Position numbers and translations under genes: made by a program. Below the pieces are notes generated by a model. It was not told the origin of the DNA. It did no database searches and saw only the letters and a program-made list of their open reading frames with translations. Shown here one piece after another: positions 7,427 through 18,328 of a stretch of 64,000 nt of DNA. Source of the stretch: Nitrobacteraceae bacterium AZCC 2146 (lineage in GTDB: Bacteria; Pseudomonadota; Alphaproteobacteria; Rhizobiales; Xanthobacteraceae); NCBI GenBank assembly GCA_036924855.1, contig JBAGRP010000001.1, positions 868,001 through 932,000 of the forward strand, read 5' to 3'. Within the stretch, counting starts at the first letter, position 1. Each line of letters opens with the position of its first letter.

Positions 7427-10297
7427 ATGATCGAAAAAAACTATCAGCCCGCTGACATCGAAGTCCGCATCGCGCGCGCCTGGGAAGACGCCGGGGCGTT
7501 CAAGGCCGGCCGCGCCGACCGCATCGATGCCGAGCCCTATACGATCGTGATTCCGCCGCCGAACGTCACCGGCTCGCTGCATATGGGCCACGCCCTCAAC
7601 AACACGTTGCAGGACGTGCTGTGCCGTTTCGAGCGAATGCGCGGCCGCGACGTGCTGTGGCAACCCGGTACCGACCATGCGGGAATCGCGACCCAGATGG
7701 TGGTCGAGCGCCAGCTGATGGAGCGCAAGGAGCCCGGCCGCCGCGACATGGGGCGCGAGAAATTTCTCGAGCGGGTCTGGCAGTGGAAGGCCGAAAGCGG
7801 CGGCGTCATCGTCAACCAGCTGAAGCGGCTCGGCGCGTCCTGCGACTGGTCGCGCGAGCGTTTCACGATGGACGAGGGTCTGTCGAGCGCCGTCATCAAG
7901 GTGTTCGTGCAGCTGCATCGCGAGGGTCTGATCTACAAGGACAAGCGCCTTGTGAACTGGGATCCGAAATTGCTGACAGCGATCTCCGATCTCGAAGTGC
8001 AGCAGGTCGAGGTCAAGGGCAGCCTCTGGCATCTGCGTTATCCACTGGAAGGCAAGACCTTCAATCCGGATGATTCCACGACCTTCATCGTCGTCGCCAC
8101 CACGCGGCCGGAAACGATGCTGGGCGACTCAGCCGTTGCGGTGAATCCCGATGACGAGCGCTACACCAACCTGATCGGCAAGCACGTGATCCTGCCTTTG
8201 GTCGGCCGCAAGATTCCGATCGTCGGCGACGACTATTCCGATCCGGAAAAAGGTTCCGGCGCGGTGAAGATCACGCCGGCGCACGACTTCAACGATTTCG
8301 AAGTCGGCCGCCGTCACAACCTGCCGCAGATCAGCATTTTGGACATCGAAGGCAAGCTCGCACTCGCCGACAATGAAGACTATCTGCGCGGATTGCCGGA
8401 AGGCTCGGCGCAGCTGGTCGAGGAACTGCACGGCCTTGAGCGATTTACTGCACGCAAGAGCATCGTCGCGCGGCTGGAGGATTTCGGCTTCCTCGAGAAG
8501 ATCGAGCCGAACACCCATGCGGTGCCGCATGGCGATCGCTCCGGCGTGGTCATCGAGCCCTATCTGACCGACCAGTGGTATGTCGACGCCAAGACCATGG
8601 CGCAGCCGGCGATTGCGGCGGTGCGTTCCGGCGAAACCACCTTCGTGCCGAAGAACTGGGAAAAGACCTATTTCGAATGGATGGAGAACATCCAGCCGTG
8701 GTGCATCTCGCGCCAGTTGTGGTGGGGTCATCAGATCCCGGCGTGGTACGGGCCGGACGGCAAGGTGTTCGTCGCCGAGACCGAGGAAGAGGCCGTTGGC
8801 CACGCGCTCGGTTACTACACCGAGCAGGAAGTCATTACGGAAGAGCAGGGCCACGACATGGCGCTGGATCCGGAGAAACGCGCCGGCTTCATCACACGGG
8901 ATGAAGACGTGCTCGACACCTGGTTCTCCTCGGCGCTGTGGCCGTTCTCGACACTGGGCTGGCCCGACGACAGCACCGACGTGGAGCGCTATTACCCGAC
9001 CAATGCGCTGGTCACCGGCTTCGACATCATCTTCTTCTGGGTCGCCCGGATGATGATGATGGGCATGCACTTCATGAAGGACGTGCCGTTCCCGACCATC
9101 TACATCCACGCCCTCGTCCGCGACGAGAAGGGCGCCAAGATGTCGAAGTCGAAGGGCAACGTCATCGATCCCCTGCATCTGATCGACGACTACGGCGCCG
9201 ACGCGCTGCGCTTCACGCTGGCGGCAATGGCGGCGCAGGGCCGCGACATCAAGCTGGCGCCGCAACGCGTCGAGGGCTATCGCAATTTCGCGACCAAGCT
9301 GTGGAACGCCTGCCGCTTCGCCGAGATGAACGAGTGCGCGCTGCCGGCAAATTTCGATCAGACCAAGGCCAAGGAAGTCGTCAACCGCTGGATCGCACAC
9401 GAGACCGCGCGAGCCACGCGCGAGGTCACCGAAGCCATCGAGGCCTATCGCTTCAACGACGCCGCGGGCGCGGCCTATCGCTTCGTCTGGAACGTGTATT
9501 GCGACTGGTATCTCGAACTCGCAAAGCCCGTGATGATGGGCGAGGACAGCCCGGCCAAGACCGAGACCCGCGCGATGGTGGCGTGGGCACGCGATGAAAT
9601 CCTGAAGCTGCTGCATCCGTTCATGCCGTTCATCACCGAAGAATTGTGGGCGGTGACGGCAAGCCGCGACGGCCTGCTGGCGCTGGCGCCGTGGCCGCTG
9701 AAGGCGAGCGGACTGACCCGCGAGCAGGAAGCGCTGATCATCGCCTCCGCCTCCAGCGATCCCCTGGTGGCGCCGATCATGCTCGATCCAGCTCCGGTCG
9801 CCGATTTCAGGGATGACGCCGCCGAAGCCGAAATCGGCTGGGTAGTCGATCTCGTCACCGCCGTGCGCTCGGTGCGCGCCGAGATGAACATCACCCCGGC
9901 GACACTGACGCCGCTGGTACTGGCCGGCGCCTCCGCGGAGACGCAGGCCCGCGCGCTGCGCTGGAGCGACGTCGTGAAGCGTCTCGCACGGCTCGGCGAC
10001 ATCTCCTTCGCCGACCGCGCGCCGGAAGGCGCGGTGCAATTGCTGGTGCGCGGCGAGGTCGCCGCATTGCCGCTGAAGGGCGTGATCGATCTCGGCGCCG
10101 AGAAGGCCCGGCTCGACAAGGAACTGGCCAAGGCCGAGGCCGACATCAAGCGCGTCGATGCCAAGCTGACCAACGAGAAATTCGTCGCCAACGCGCCCGA
10201 AGAAATCGTCGAGGAAGAAAAAGAGAAGCGCGACGCCGCCATCGCCCGCAAGGAGAAGGTGTTGGAAGCGCTGGAGCGGCTCAAGAACGCGGCGTAA
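7427..10297 (+). CDS. valS: Valine--tRNA ligase
   Basis: This class I synthetase charges tRNA-Val in the cytoplasm. At 956 residues it has the normal length. The ATP-binding HIGH-type motif is [14 protein letters not shown] (~residues 42-55). The KMSKS loop is [14 protein letters not shown] (~residue 565). A CP1 editing domain with [15 protein letters not shown] lies between them (~225-240). The anticodon-binding helix bundle is followed by the C-terminal coiled coil (from about residue 890, [19 protein letters not shown]) that marks ValRS. The last 17 nt overlap the end of the convergent glycosylase gene. Confidence 0.97.
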   Translation: MIEKNYQPADIEVRIARAWEDAGAFKAGRADRIDAEPYTIVIPPPNVTGSLHMGHALNNTLQDVLCRFERMRGRDVLWQPGTDHAGIATQMVVERQLMERKEPGRRDMGREKFLERVWQWKAESGGVIVNQLKRLGASCDWSRERFTMDEGLSSAVIKVFVQLHREGLIYKDKRLVNWDPKLLTAISDLEVQQVEVKGSLWHLRYPLEGKTFNPDDSTTFIVVATTRPETMLGDSAVAVNPDDERYTNLIGKHVILPLVGRKIPIVGDDYSDPEKGSGAVKITPAHDFNDFEVGRRHNLPQISILDIEGKLALADNEDYLRGLPEGSAQLVEELHGLERFTARKSIVARLEDFGFLEKIEPNTHAVPHGDRSGVVIEPYLTDQWYVDAKTMAQPAIAAVRSGETTFVPKNWEKTYFEWMENIQPWCISRQLWWGHQIPAWYGPDGKVFVAETEEEAVGHALGYYTEQEVITEEQGHDMALDPEKRAGFITRDEDVLDTWFSSALWPFSTLGWPDDSTDVERYYPTNALVTGFDIIFFWVARMMMMGMHFMKDVPFPTIYIHALVRDEKGAKMSKSKGNVIDPLHLIDDYGADALRFTLAAMAAQGRDIKLAPQRVEGYRNFATKLWNACRFAEMNECALPANFDQTKAKEVVNRWIAHETARATREVTEAIEAYRFNDAAGAAYRFVWNVYCDWYLELAKPVMMGEDSPAKTETRAMVAWARDEILKLLHPFMPFITEELWAVTASRDGLLALAPWPLKASGLTREQEALIIASASSDPLVAPIMLDPAPVADFRDDAAEAEIGWVVDLVTAVRSVRAEMNITPATLTPLVLAGASAETQARALRWSDVVKRLARLGDISFADRAPEGAVQLLVRGEVAALPLKGVIDLGAEKARLDKELAKAEADIKRVDAKLTNEKFVANAPEEIVEEEKEKRDAAIARKEKVLEALERLKNAA

Positions 10298-10895
10298 GCA
10301 AAAACGGCTTGCTCAAAAACTTCGAGCCTCGAAGCCCGTAGCGCCACGGCAACTCTATTGCCTTGGTGATGCCGATTCGGATGCCGGCAACGACATCGGG
10401 CTCTTCCACGCGCGCATGAATCGCAATGGGCGGCGCATCCAGCGCGAGGCCGTTGAGCGCGTGGGTGATCCCGAGTGCCTGCGTCAGCTTGCCCGGTCCG
10501 GAACACAGCAGGCGCTCATCGTCCATGCCGCGGCGCCGTTTCATCGCAGCGATGCCATGGGTCGGCGTAAGCGCCCGGATCAGCACGGCGCTGGCTGAGC
10601 CCTCCTTCTCGCAGACCAAATTGACGCACCAGTGGATGCCGTAGGAGCGGTAGACATAGGCAAAGCCGGGCGGGCCGAACATCACCAGGTTGCGCGGCGT
10701 CGGGCCGCGGTAGGAATGCGCGGCGGGGTCGGTGTGGTGATAGGCCTCGACCTCGACGATGACGCCACCGACGCCATCGACCAGCAGCGTCGCTCCGATC
10801 AGCTCCGGCGCCACCTCATGCACGCTGCGCGCGAAGAAGCCGCGCTTAAGCGGCTTTCCCAGCCTTTGCCCATTGATTATGCGGTTTTGAGCCAT
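10281..10895 (-). CDS. 3-methyladenine DNA glycosylase (AAG/MPG family)
   Basis: This 204-residue base-excision repair enzyme removes alkylated purines. Family signatures are the start of the fold LARxLxG-like ([18 protein letters not shown]), the catalytic-site stretch [25 protein letters not shown] with the active Glu, and [20 protein letters not shown], which holds the Tyr intercalation and damage-recognition residues. The gene converges on valS and overlaps its 3' end by 17 nt. Confidence 0.92.
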   Translation of the reverse strand: MAQNRIINGQRLGKPLKRGFFARSVHEVAPELIGATLLVDGVGGVIVEVEAYHHTDPAAHSYRGPTPRNLVMFGPPGFAYVYRSYGIHWCVNLVCEKEGSASAVLIRALTPTHGIAAMKRRRGMDDERLLCSGPGKLTQALGITHALNGLALDAPPIAIHARVEEPDVVAGIRIGITKAIELPWRYGLRGSKFLSKPFLLTPRS

Positions 10896-10995
10896 TCAAG
10901 CCGGTATGCTAAGATGGGACGCTGTGTAAGGCGAGGGCGGGTTGCAGGACATCCCCCGGCGGATTACCTAAAGCTTCACTCAGAACGGACAGTTC

Positions 10996-11955
10996 ATGGT
11001 CGTCGTCCTCGATACCGTCTCCGCCACCCAGCTTCGCCCGCGCCACCCGGAAAAGGTGAACCGGCCGGATTCGCTGTCGCCGCCGAAACCGGACTGGATC
11101 CGGGTCCGCGCACCGACCAGCCGTGGCTACGGCGACACCCGCAAGATCGTCAAGGAAAACGGCCTCGTCACCGTGTGCGAGGAGGCCGGCTGCCCGAATA
11201 TCGGCGAATGCTGGGACAAGAAGCACGCCACCTTCATGATCATGGGCGATACCTGCACCCGCGCCTGTGCGTTCTGCAACGTCAAGACCGGCATGCCCAA
11301 TGCGCTCGACGTCTCCGAGCCGGAGCACGTCGCGCTGGCGGTGTCGAAGCTCGGTCTCGCCCATGTCGTCATCACTTCGGTGGATCGCGACGATCTGCCG
11401 GACGGCGGCGCCGAGCATTTCGCGCAGACGATTCGCGCCATTCGCCAGAGCTGCCCGACCACCACCATCGAAATCCTGACGCCCGACTTCCTGCGCAAGC
11501 AGGGCGCGCTGGAGATCGTCGTCGCCGCAAAACCCGACGTGTTCAACCACAATCTGGAAACCGTACCGTCGGGCTATCTCACGGTGCGCCCCGGCGCGCG
11601 CTATTTCCATTCGATCCGGCTGCTGCAGAAGGTCAAGGAACTCGATCCGACCATCTTCACCAAGTCCGGCATTATGGTCGGGCTCGGCGAGCAGCGCCAC
11701 GAGGTGCTGCAGGTGATGGACGACCTGCGCTCGGCCGATGTGGATTTCCTCACCATCGGGCAATATCTGCAGCCGACCCGCAAGCATCACGCAGTGATGC
11801 GTTACGTCACCCCCGATGAATTCGGCGGCTACGAGAAGGTCGCCTACACCAAGGGATTCTTGATGGTGTCAGCCAGCCCGCTGACGCGCTCGTCGCATCA
11901 CGCCGGCGAGGATTTTGCGAAACTGCAGGCCGCCCGCGCTGCGCTGGCGCGCTGA
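10996..11955 (+). CDS. lipA: Lipoyl synthase
   Basis: This radical-SAM enzyme inserts two sulfurs into protein-bound octanoyl groups, making lipoate for pyruvate and 2-oxoglutarate dehydrogenases. The 319-residue sequence has both required clusters. The auxiliary-cluster cysteines are in [12 protein letters not shown] (~residues 61-72), and the radical-SAM CxxxCxxC is CTRACAFC (~87-94). The C-terminal SSHHAGE motif follows the usual S-P-L-T-R-S ending. It is close upstream of the START-domain gene (8 nt gap), so the two are probably cotranscribed. Confidence 0.97.
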   Translation: MVVVLDTVSATQLRPRHPEKVNRPDSLSPPKPDWIRVRAPTSRGYGDTRKIVKENGLVTVCEEAGCPNIGECWDKKHATFMIMGDTCTRACAFCNVKTGMPNALDVSEPEHVALAVSKLGLAHVVITSVDRDDLPDGGAEHFAQTIRAIRQSCPTTTIEILTPDFLRKQGALEIVVAAKPDVFNHNLETVPSGYLTVRPGARYFHSIRLLQKVKELDPTIFTKSGIMVGLGEQRHEVLQVMDDLRSADVDFLTIGQYLQPTRKHHAVMRYVTPDEFGGYEKVAYTKGFLMVSASPLTRSSHHAGEDFAKLQAARAALAR

Positions 11956-11963
11956 GTTCCGCG

Positions 11964-12425
11964 ATGCCGCAGTTTTCCAACAAGCGCCGCGTCCGCCACA
12001 GCGCCATCAAGATGTTCGATCTGGTCGCCGACGTCGAGCGCTATCCGGAATTCGTGCCGCTGTGCAAATCGCTGAAGATCCGCCAGCGCACGACAAAGCC
12101 CGACGGCACCGAAGTCGTCGTGGCCGACATGGTCGTGTCGTTCAAGCTGGTCCGCGAATCCTTCACTAGCCGTGTCACGCTGGATCGCGCCAATCTCAAG
12201 ATCATGGTCGAGTATCTGCAGGGGCCGTTCAGCAGCCTCGCGAATCGCTGGACCTTCGAGCCGAAGCCCGACGACGGCTGCGACGTCGGCTTCTTCATCG
12301 CCTATGAATTCAAGAGCCGGATGCTGGCGATGCTGATGGGCACCATGTTCGACGCCGCATTTCAGCGCTTCGCCGCAGCGTTCGAGAAGCGCGCCGATGA
12401 GGTCTATCGGACACAGCGCGTTTAG
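11964..12425 (+). CDS. RatA/Coq10-like START-domain protein
   Basis: This 153-residue member of the polyketide-cyclase / START family was historically called RatA toxin in bacteria and Coq10 in mitochondria, where it binds ubiquinone. The opening MPQFSNKRRVRHSAIKMFDLVADVERYPEFVPLC is diagnostic, and the C-terminal helix is FDAAFQRFAAAFEKRA. Placement right after lipA fits a respiratory role better than a toxin role. Alphaproteobacterial genomes commonly pair them. Confidence 0.88.
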   Translation: MPQFSNKRRVRHSAIKMFDLVADVERYPEFVPLCKSLKIRQRTTKPDGTEVVVADMVVSFKLVRESFTSRVTLDRANLKIMVEYLQGPFSSLANRWTFEPKPDDGCDVGFFIAYEFKSRMLAMLMGTMFDAAFQRFAAAFEKRADEVYRTQRV

Positions 12426-12433
12426 TCTGTCGA

Positions 12434-13057
12434 TCAGGATTTTTCAGGCTTCGGTTTCAGCGGTGCTGCCGCACGTCGTCGCTTCACCGCGGTCCGCCTT
12501 GGCGTGCGCGCCACGCGCGGGCGCAGCAGGCTGGCGGCTTCGCGGCGCTTGACCGGCGGTTGCGGCCCGCGCGCCAGTTCCATCAGCATCCGCAGGGCTT
12601 CGAGGACAGAACGTTGCCGCACCTGACTGCGGCCGATGGCGCCGAACCGGCATTCCTTGTGGACGATGCGGCCGTCGCGCGAAGCGACGGCGAAATGCAC
12701 GAGGCCGACCGGCTTGCCTGGCGTCGCGCCGCCCGGTCCGGCGATGCCGGTGATCGAGACCGCGAGATCGACGCCGGCCTTCTCCAGCGCGCCGACCGCC
12801 ATCTGCGTGGCGGTCTCCTTGCTGACCGCGCCAAAGCTGTCGAGCGTCGTCGCCTTGACGCCGAGCATCGCGCGCTTGGCGTCATTAGAGTAGGTGACAA
12901 ACCCGCGATCGATCACATCGGACGAGCCGGGGATATCCGTCAGCGCCGCGGCGACGAGGCCGCCGGTGCAGGATTCGGCGGTGGCGATGGTGAGCTTGCG
13001 ACCCCGGCAGAGATCCAGCAGCGCGCGGGAGAGGGCGCGGGGGTCGCTGCCGGTCAT
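12434..13057 (-). CDS. pncC: CinA C-terminal domain protein (nicotinamide-nucleotide amidase)
   Basis: This stand-alone CinA C-terminal domain deamidates nicotinamide mononucleotide to nicotinate mononucleotide for NAD recycling. Hallmarks are TIATAESCTGGLVAAALTD (~residues 23-41), the catalytic-site SxxxxG loop, and VSITGIAGPGG (~105-115). The start at 13057 is only 1 nt after the ispDF stop and is taken in place of an upstream ATG inside ispDF. The last ~45 residues are a basic Arg/Lys/Pro tail absent from the enzyme core. Confidence 0.88.
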   Translation of the reverse strand: MTGSDPRALSRALLDLCRGRKLTIATAESCTGGLVAAALTDIPGSSDVIDRGFVTYSNDAKRAMLGVKATTLDSFGAVSKETATQMAVGALEKAGVDLAVSITGIAGPGGATPGKPVGLVHFAVASRDGRIVHKECRFGAIGRSQVRQRSVLEALRMLMELARGPQPPVKRREAASLLRPRVARTPRRTAVKRRRAAAPLKPKPEKS

Positions 13058-13058
13058 C

Positions 13059-14243
13059 TTACTCGCTCCAGGGCAGGCGGATGGTGGCAGCCGCCGTCGC
13101 GGCAATGCCTTCCTCGCGGCCGGTGAAGCCGAGCCGCTCGCTGGTGGTGGCCTTCACGGCGACACGCGACAGCGCCACGCCGGTGATCTCGGCTATGCGC
13201 GCGCGCATCGCATCGCGCAGCGGGCCTATCTTCGGACGTTCGCAGATCAGTGTCACTTCGAGATTGGCGATCCGGCCGCCACGCGCGGTGACGCGGTCGA
13301 CGGCGTATTTCAGGAATTTGTCGGAGGCCGCGCCCTTCCACTTGTCGTCGCTCGGCGGAAAGTGCGAACCGATGTCGCCATCCGCCAGCGCGCCGAGGAT
13401 CGCATCGACGAGCGCATGCAGGCCGACGTCGCCGTCGGAATGCGCGAGGAAGCCGCGCGTATGCGGCACGCGGACGCCGCAGATCATCAGATGATCGCCG
13501 TCGCCGAACGCATGGACGTCGTAGCCGGTGCCCATGCGGATATCGCCAAGTGCCGCGGCGAGGCGGGCTTCCTCGCGAACGAAATCTTCCGGTGTGGTGA
13601 GCTTCATGTTTGCAGGATCGCCTTCAAAGGTCGCCACCGTCAATCCCGCCCATTCGGCGAGCGCGGCATCGTCGGTGAAATCGCTGCGGCCCTCGCGGGC
13701 GGCGCGGCGATGCGCTTCAAGTATCACATCGAAACGAAAGGCCTGTGGCGTCTGCGCGATGCGCAGCCGGGCGCGGTCCGGCGTTGCCTCGACATGACCG
13801 GCATCGCCGACTTGCTTGATAGTGTCGGTGACGGGGACAGCCGGCACTGCGGCGCCAGTGAGTCGCGCTGCCGCGATCGCGCGCGCGATCAAATCGGGAG
13901 TAACGAACGGCCGCGCGGCATCGTGGATGAGCACGATGTCCGGCGCATGATCCGCCAAGGCTTCCAGTCCGGCATGCACAGAGGCCTGACGCGTTGCGCC
14001 TCCGTTGACCGGACTATGATACCGCAGGTCGCTGACGGCCTCGTTGAACATCACGGTGTCATCGGGGTTGAGTACGGGTTGGACCGCGAATATCTGTGGA
14101 TGTCCGCAAAACGGCTCCATGGCCCGGGAGATCACCGTCCGGCCGGCGATGGTGCGGTATTGCTTGGGGCCGCCGGTACCAGCGCGTAGCCCGCGGCCGG
14201 CGGCGACGATAATGGCGGCAGTTCTTGGTGATTCAGTCATCAT
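13059..14243 (-). CDS. ispDF: Bifunctional IspD/IspF isoprenoid biosynthesis enzyme
   Basis: This is a fusion of 2-C-methyl-D-erythritol 4-phosphate cytidylyltransferase (IspD, residues ~1-230) and 2-C-methyl-D-erythritol 2,4-cyclodiphosphate synthase (IspF, ~235-394), two non-consecutive steps of the MEP pathway. The IspD nucleotide-binding motif is [19 protein letters not shown] (~residues 10-28) and HDAARPFV is present. IspF begins at [14 protein letters not shown] and shows the metal-ligand stretch [18 protein letters not shown]. The fusion is common in alphaproteobacteria. It is the first gene of a two-gene minus-strand unit with pncC. Confidence 0.96.
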   Translation of the reverse strand: MMTESPRTAAIIVAAGRGLRAGTGGPKQYRTIAGRTVISRAMEPFCGHPQIFAVQPVLNPDDTVMFNEAVSDLRYHSPVNGGATRQASVHAGLEALADHAPDIVLIHDAARPFVTPDLIARAIAAARLTGAAVPAVPVTDTIKQVGDAGHVEATPDRARLRIAQTPQAFRFDVILEAHRRAAREGRSDFTDDAALAEWAGLTVATFEGDPANMKLTTPEDFVREEARLAAALGDIRMGTGYDVHAFGDGDHLMICGVRVPHTRGFLAHSDGDVGLHALVDAILGALADGDIGSHFPPSDDKWKGAASDKFLKYAVDRVTARGGRIANLEVTLICERPKIGPLRDAMRARIAEITGVALSRVAVKATTSERLGFTGREEGIAATAAATIRLPWSE

Positions 14244-14345
14244 GTTCAGCTGATTAAGGGGTAAGCGTTCGGCGCACAGCCCTTAGCATGCTGGAATGCA
14301 AAAGCAGTATGATTACATTCTCGTGGGCGAATAAGCGCGCATTGC

Positions 14346-14359
14346 TGCACTGCACTTGC
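14346..14359 (+). promoter_or_regulatory. Weak candidate sigma-54 promoter upstream of dusB-ntrBC
   Basis: TGCAC, 5 nt, TTGC matches the -24/-12 consensus GGCAC-N5-TTGC except for the first G, 114 nt before the dusB start. It is recorded because NtrC is itself a sigma-54 activator. The match is by eye and could be chance. Confidence 0.25.
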
Positions 14360-14472
14360 AAAATGATCAGACGTGTCTAAAGTGTAGGCATGAAGGTTGA
14401 CTGCCCAACAAATGTGCGCATTATGCGCCCAATGTCCGCGATGCAGCGGAGACCCGAACGACGAGCAGGTCT

Positions 14473-15513
14473 GTGACCACCCCGAATTCTGCCAACCTCA
14501 AGCCATTGCGTATTGGCGATATCGAGATCGCCAACAGGGTCGTTCTGGCGCCCATGACGGGCATCACCGATGTGCCGTTCCGGCGGCTGACGGCCGAACT
14601 CGGCGCCGGACTTGTGGTGTCAGAAATGACCGCCAGCGCCGATCTCGTCAATGGCCGTCCGATGTCGGTGCTCCGCTGCGAGGCAACCGGGATCGGTCCG
14701 CATGTGGTTCAGCTGGCCGGCTGTGAGACCCGCTGGATGGCCGAAGGCGCGCGGATTGCGGAAGCTTCCGGCGCCGACATCATTGATATCAACATGGGCT
14801 GCCCAGCGCGGAAAGTCACCGGCGGCACCGGCCAGTCGGGCTCCGCGCTGATGCGCGACCTCGACCATGCCCTCAAGCTGATCGACGCGACCATTGCTGC
14901 CGTCAAAGTCCCGGTGACGCTGAAGATGCGGCTCGGCTGGGACGATCAGACGCTCAACGCTCCGGAGCTGGCGCGCCGCGCCGAGGCCGCCGGCGTCCAG
15001 CTGATCACCGTGCACGGCCGCACCCGCTGCCAGTTCTACAAGGGCGAGGCCGACTGGGGCGCCATCCGCGCCGTCAGGGACGCCATCAGCATTCCTCTGC
15101 TGGTCAACGGCGATATCACGTCCTACGACACGGCGCTCACTGCGCTCGACATGTCCGGCGCCGACGCCGTGATGGTGGGGCGGGGCGCCTGTGGGCAGCC
15201 CTGGTTGCCCGGCCAGATCGCCCGCCGCCTCGAAACCGGCATTGCCGAAGCCGTGCCGACCCTGGCCGTGCAGCTGAACTATCTCCGCAGGCTCTATGAG
15301 GACATCATCAGCCATTACGGCCTGCGCATCGGCCTGCGTCATGCGCGCAAGCATCTCGGCTGGGCGCTCGATGCCGCTGCGGCCACCAGCTGCGCGCCGA
15401 CCGCCGTTCTGAAAACCTGGAAGCAGAAGATCCTGACCGCCGAAGATCCCGTCGGCGTGCATCGTTCTCTTGATAATGCGTTTGACGACTTCACATGGAG
15501 TGCTGCCGCATGA
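14473..15513 (+). CDS. dusB: tRNA-dihydrouridine synthase (NifR3 family)
   Basis: This flavoenzyme reduces uridine in tRNA. Its 346 residues form a TIM barrel: FMN-binding start [16 protein letters not shown] (~residues 26-41), the signature [22 protein letters not shown] with catalytic Cys (~102-123), then TVHGRTR and [11 protein letters not shown]. It starts at GTG 14473, the only start that keeps the normal N-terminus. Its stop overlaps the ntrB ATG (ATGA), so dusB and ntrBC are translationally coupled; rhizobial literature calls this gene nifR3. Confidence 0.93.
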   Translation: MTTPNSANLKPLRIGDIEIANRVVLAPMTGITDVPFRRLTAELGAGLVVSEMTASADLVNGRPMSVLRCEATGIGPHVVQLAGCETRWMAEGARIAEASGADIIDINMGCPARKVTGGTGQSGSALMRDLDHALKLIDATIAAVKVPVTLKMRLGWDDQTLNAPELARRAEAAGVQLITVHGRTRCQFYKGEADWGAIRAVRDAISIPLLVNGDITSYDTALTALDMSGADAVMVGRGACGQPWLPGQIARRLETGIAEAVPTLAVQLNYLRRLYEDIISHYGLRIGLRHARKHLGWALDAAAATSCAPTAVLKTWKQKILTAEDPVGVHRSLDNAFDDFTWSAAA

Positions 15514-16682
15514 CCGCTGTTGCAGAACACCGCCGCCCGATTCCCACCGACAGCGAGGCGATCCTGAACGCCTTGCCGAATCCCGTGCTGCTGATTGCGC
15601 CCGACGGCAAGATCGTCGACGCCAACATGGCCGCGGAATCGTTCTTTGAAATTTCCACGCAGTTTCTCCGGCGACAGTCGCTGAAGGAACTGGTGCCGTT
15701 CGGCAGCCCGTTGCTGGCGCTGATCGATCAGGTCCGTCTCAATGGCTCGCCGGTCAATGAATACAAGGTTGATCTGGGCACGCCGCGGATCGGCGGCGAT
15801 CGTCAGGTCGATCTCCACGTCGCACCACTAACCGAGCGGCCCGGCCATATCGTGGTGATGCTGCAGGAGCGCACCATCGCCGACAAGATGGACCGGCAGC
15901 TGACCCATCGCAGCGCCGCGCGCTCGGTGATCGCGCTGGCGGCGATGCTGGCGCATGAGATCAAGAACCCGCTGTCCGGCATCCGTGGCGCCGCGCAGTT
16001 GCTGGAGCAGGCGGCATCCTCGGAAGATCGCATGCTGACGCGGTTGATCTGCGACGAGGCCGACCGCATCGTCACGCTGGTCGATCGCATGGAGGTGTTC
16101 GGCGACGATCGCCCGGTGGCGCGCGGACCCGTCAACATCCATTCCGTGCTCGATCACGTGAAACGGCTGGCGCAATCGGGCTTCGCCCGCAACATCCGCT
16201 TCATCGAGGATTACGATCCGTCGCTGCCGCCGGTGCTGGCCAATCAGGACCAGCTGATCCAGGTGTTCCTGAATCTGGTCAAGAACGCCGCCGAAGCCAT
16301 CGCCGATCTCGGCTCCGACGGCGAAATCCAGCTCACCACCGCGTTCCGGCCGGGCGTGCGCCTGTCCGTTCCCGGCAAGAAATCCCGCGTCTCGCTGCCG
16401 CTGGAGTTCTGCGTCAAGGACAACGGCCCCGGCGTGCCGGAAGATCTGCTGCCGAATTTGTTCGATCCGTTCGTCACCACCAAACCCACCGGAAGCGGCC
16501 TGGGTCTTGCATTGGTTGCGAAGATTGTCGGTGATCACGGCGGGATCATCGAATGCGAATCCCAGCCACGAAAGACGATTTTCCGCGTGCTGCTACCGAT
16601 GTTCAACTCCGCCAAGAACTTTGATCCGAGTAACGGCGATGTCCCGGCGACATCGCCGCACACCTCACAAGATGTAAGATGA
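15510..16682 (+). CDS. ntrB: Nitrogen regulation sensor kinase NtrB
   Basis: This cytoplasmic histidine kinase/phosphatase, controlled by PII protein, phosphorylates NtrC when nitrogen is short. It has 390 residues from ATG 15510, which overlaps the dusB stop. It carries an N-terminal PAS domain (~20-120), the H-box [20 protein letters not shown] with the phosphorylated His (~150), the N-box [13 protein letters not shown], and the ATP-lid motifs [18 protein letters not shown] and GSGLGLAL. There are no membrane segments. ntrC follows 10 nt downstream. Confidence 0.96.
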   Translation: MTAVAEHRRPIPTDSEAILNALPNPVLLIAPDGKIVDANMAAESFFEISTQFLRRQSLKELVPFGSPLLALIDQVRLNGSPVNEYKVDLGTPRIGGDRQVDLHVAPLTERPGHIVVMLQERTIADKMDRQLTHRSAARSVIALAAMLAHEIKNPLSGIRGAAQLLEQAASSEDRMLTRLICDEADRIVTLVDRMEVFGDDRPVARGPVNIHSVLDHVKRLAQSGFARNIRFIEDYDPSLPPVLANQDQLIQVFLNLVKNAAEAIADLGSDGEIQLTTAFRPGVRLSVPGKKSRVSLPLEFCVKDNGPGVPEDLLPNLFDPFVTTKPTGSGLGLALVAKIVGDHGGIIECESQPRKTIFRVLLPMFNSAKNFDPSNGDVPATSPHTSQDVR

Positions 16683-16692
16683 GGACTAACTA

Positions 16693-18135
16693 ATGGCTGC
16701 AGGTAGTATTCTGGTCGCGGATGACGATACCGCCATTCGCACCGTCCTGAATCAGGCCCTCTCGCGCGCCGGTTACGAGGTCCGCCTGACTGGAAACGCC
16801 GCGACTCTGTGGCGCTGGGTCAGCCAGGGCGAGGGCGATCTCGTGATCACCGACGTGGTGATGCCGGACGAGAACGCATTCGACCTGCTGCCGCGCATCA
16901 AGAAGATGCGACCGAACCTGCCGGTCATCGTGATGAGCGCGCAGAATACCTTCATGACCGCGATCCGCGCCTCGGAGCGCGGTGCCTACGAATACCTGCC
17001 GAAGCCATTCGACCTGAAGGAGTTGATCGCCATCGTCGGCCGCGCACTAGCCGAGCCGAAGGAACGGGTCGCCAGCCACGCCGATGACGGCGAGTTCGAT
17101 TCGATTCCGCTGGTCGGCCGCTCGCCGGCGATGCAGGAAATCTATCGCGTCCTCGCGCGCCTGATGCAGACCGATCTCACCGTGATGATCTCCGGCGAGT
17201 CCGGCACCGGCAAGGAACTGGTGGCGCGCGCGCTGCATGACTACGGCAAGCGCCGCAACGGCCCGTTCGTTGCCGTCAACATGGCCGCGATCCCCCGCGA
17301 CCTCATTGAATCCGAACTGTTCGGCCACGAGCGCGGCGCCTTCACCGGCGCCAACAGCCGCGCCTCCGGCCGCTTCGAGCAGGCCGAGGGTGGCACGCTG
17401 TTTCTCGACGAAATCGGCGACATGCCGATGGAGGCGCAGACCCGCTTGCTGCGCGTGCTGCAGCAGGGCGAATATACGACCGTCGGCGGCCGAACCCCGA
17501 TCAAGACCGACGTGCGCATCGTCGCCGCCAGCAACAAGGACCTCCGGATCCTGATCCAGCAGGGTCTGTTCCGCGAAGATTTGTTCTTCCGCCTCAACGT
17601 GGTGCCGCTGCGTCTTCCTCCTTTGCGTGAACGGATCGAGGATCTACCCGACCTGATCCGGCACTTCTTCGCGCTGGCGGAAAAGGATGGCCTGCCGCCT
17701 AAGAAACTCGACGCCCTGGCGCTGGAGCGGATGAAGCAGCACCGCTGGCCCGGCAACGTTCGCGAACTAGAGAACCTCGCCCGCCGTCTCGCCGCGCTGT
17801 ATCCGCAGGACGTCATCACCGGCTCGGTGATCGACGGCGAACTGGCACCGCCGGCGGTGGTTTCGGGCGGCAGCGCCCAGAACGGCGTCGATAATCTCGG
17901 CGGTGCGGTCGAGGTCTACCTCTCCACGCACTTCTCCAGCTTCCCGAACGGCGTGCCGCCGCCGGGCCTCTATCACCGCATCCTCCGGGAGATCGAGGTG
18001 CCGCTGCTCACCGCCGCGCTCGCGGCGACCCGCGGCAACCAGATCCGCGCGGCGGATCTGCTCGGCCTCAACCGCAACACGCTGCGGAAGAAGATTCGCG
18101 ACCTGGACATTCAGGTCTACCGAACCGGCGGCTGA
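16693..18135 (+). CDS. ntrC: Nitrogen regulation response regulator NtrC
   Basis: This sigma-54-dependent activator of nitrogen-scavenging genes has 480 residues. Its receiver domain has phospho-acceptor Asp in [14 protein letters not shown] (~residue 54). The AAA+ domain has Walker A GESGTGKE, the sigma-54 contact loop [12 protein letters not shown] intact, and Walker [12 protein letters not shown]. The C-terminal Fis-type helix-turn-helix ([16 protein letters not shown]) closes the protein. It is cotranscribed with ntrB. Confidence 0.97.
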   Translation: MAAGSILVADDDTAIRTVLNQALSRAGYEVRLTGNAATLWRWVSQGEGDLVITDVVMPDENAFDLLPRIKKMRPNLPVIVMSAQNTFMTAIRASERGAYEYLPKPFDLKELIAIVGRALAEPKERVASHADDGEFDSIPLVGRSPAMQEIYRVLARLMQTDLTVMISGESGTGKELVARALHDYGKRRNGPFVAVNMAAIPRDLIESELFGHERGAFTGANSRASGRFEQAEGGTLFLDEIGDMPMEAQTRLLRVLQQGEYTTVGGRTPIKTDVRIVAASNKDLRILIQQGLFREDLFFRLNVVPLRLPPLRERIEDLPDLIRHFFALAEKDGLPPKKLDALALERMKQHRWPGNVRELENLARRLAALYPQDVITGSVIDGELAPPAVVSGGSAQNGVDNLGGAVEVYLSTHFSSFPNGVPPPGLYHRILREIEVPLLTAALAATRGNQIRAADLLGLNRNTLRKKIRDLDIQVYRTGG

Positions 18136-18328
18136 GCGCGTCAGCCTCGATCGAGCAATTCCAGGCCGTAAGCGGTAGATTCCGCGTGAAAGCGCGGTAT
18201 TTGCGTTTTCCGCCACTGTTATGCGCCGCGGAATTGTCGTAATTGAGCAACATTGTTGTATGATTGCATCAGTGCGCTGTCGGTGCGATCCGATAGCGGC
18301 AAGCGTTCACGCTCACCAAATTTCCGGA

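Noticed and set aside
8129..10039. 636-codon open frame antisense to valS
   Set aside because: It is fully within valS in a high-GC genome, has no ribosome site or recognisable domain, and the valS reading has full family signatures. Many other long antisense frames (for example opposite ntrX, dctQM, the acyl-CoA ligase and the serine hydrolase) were dropped for the same reason.
18221..18328. N-terminal extension of ntrY
   Set aside because: Extra residues do not look like NtrY, and the ATG at 18329 gives the usual N-terminus before the first membrane segment.
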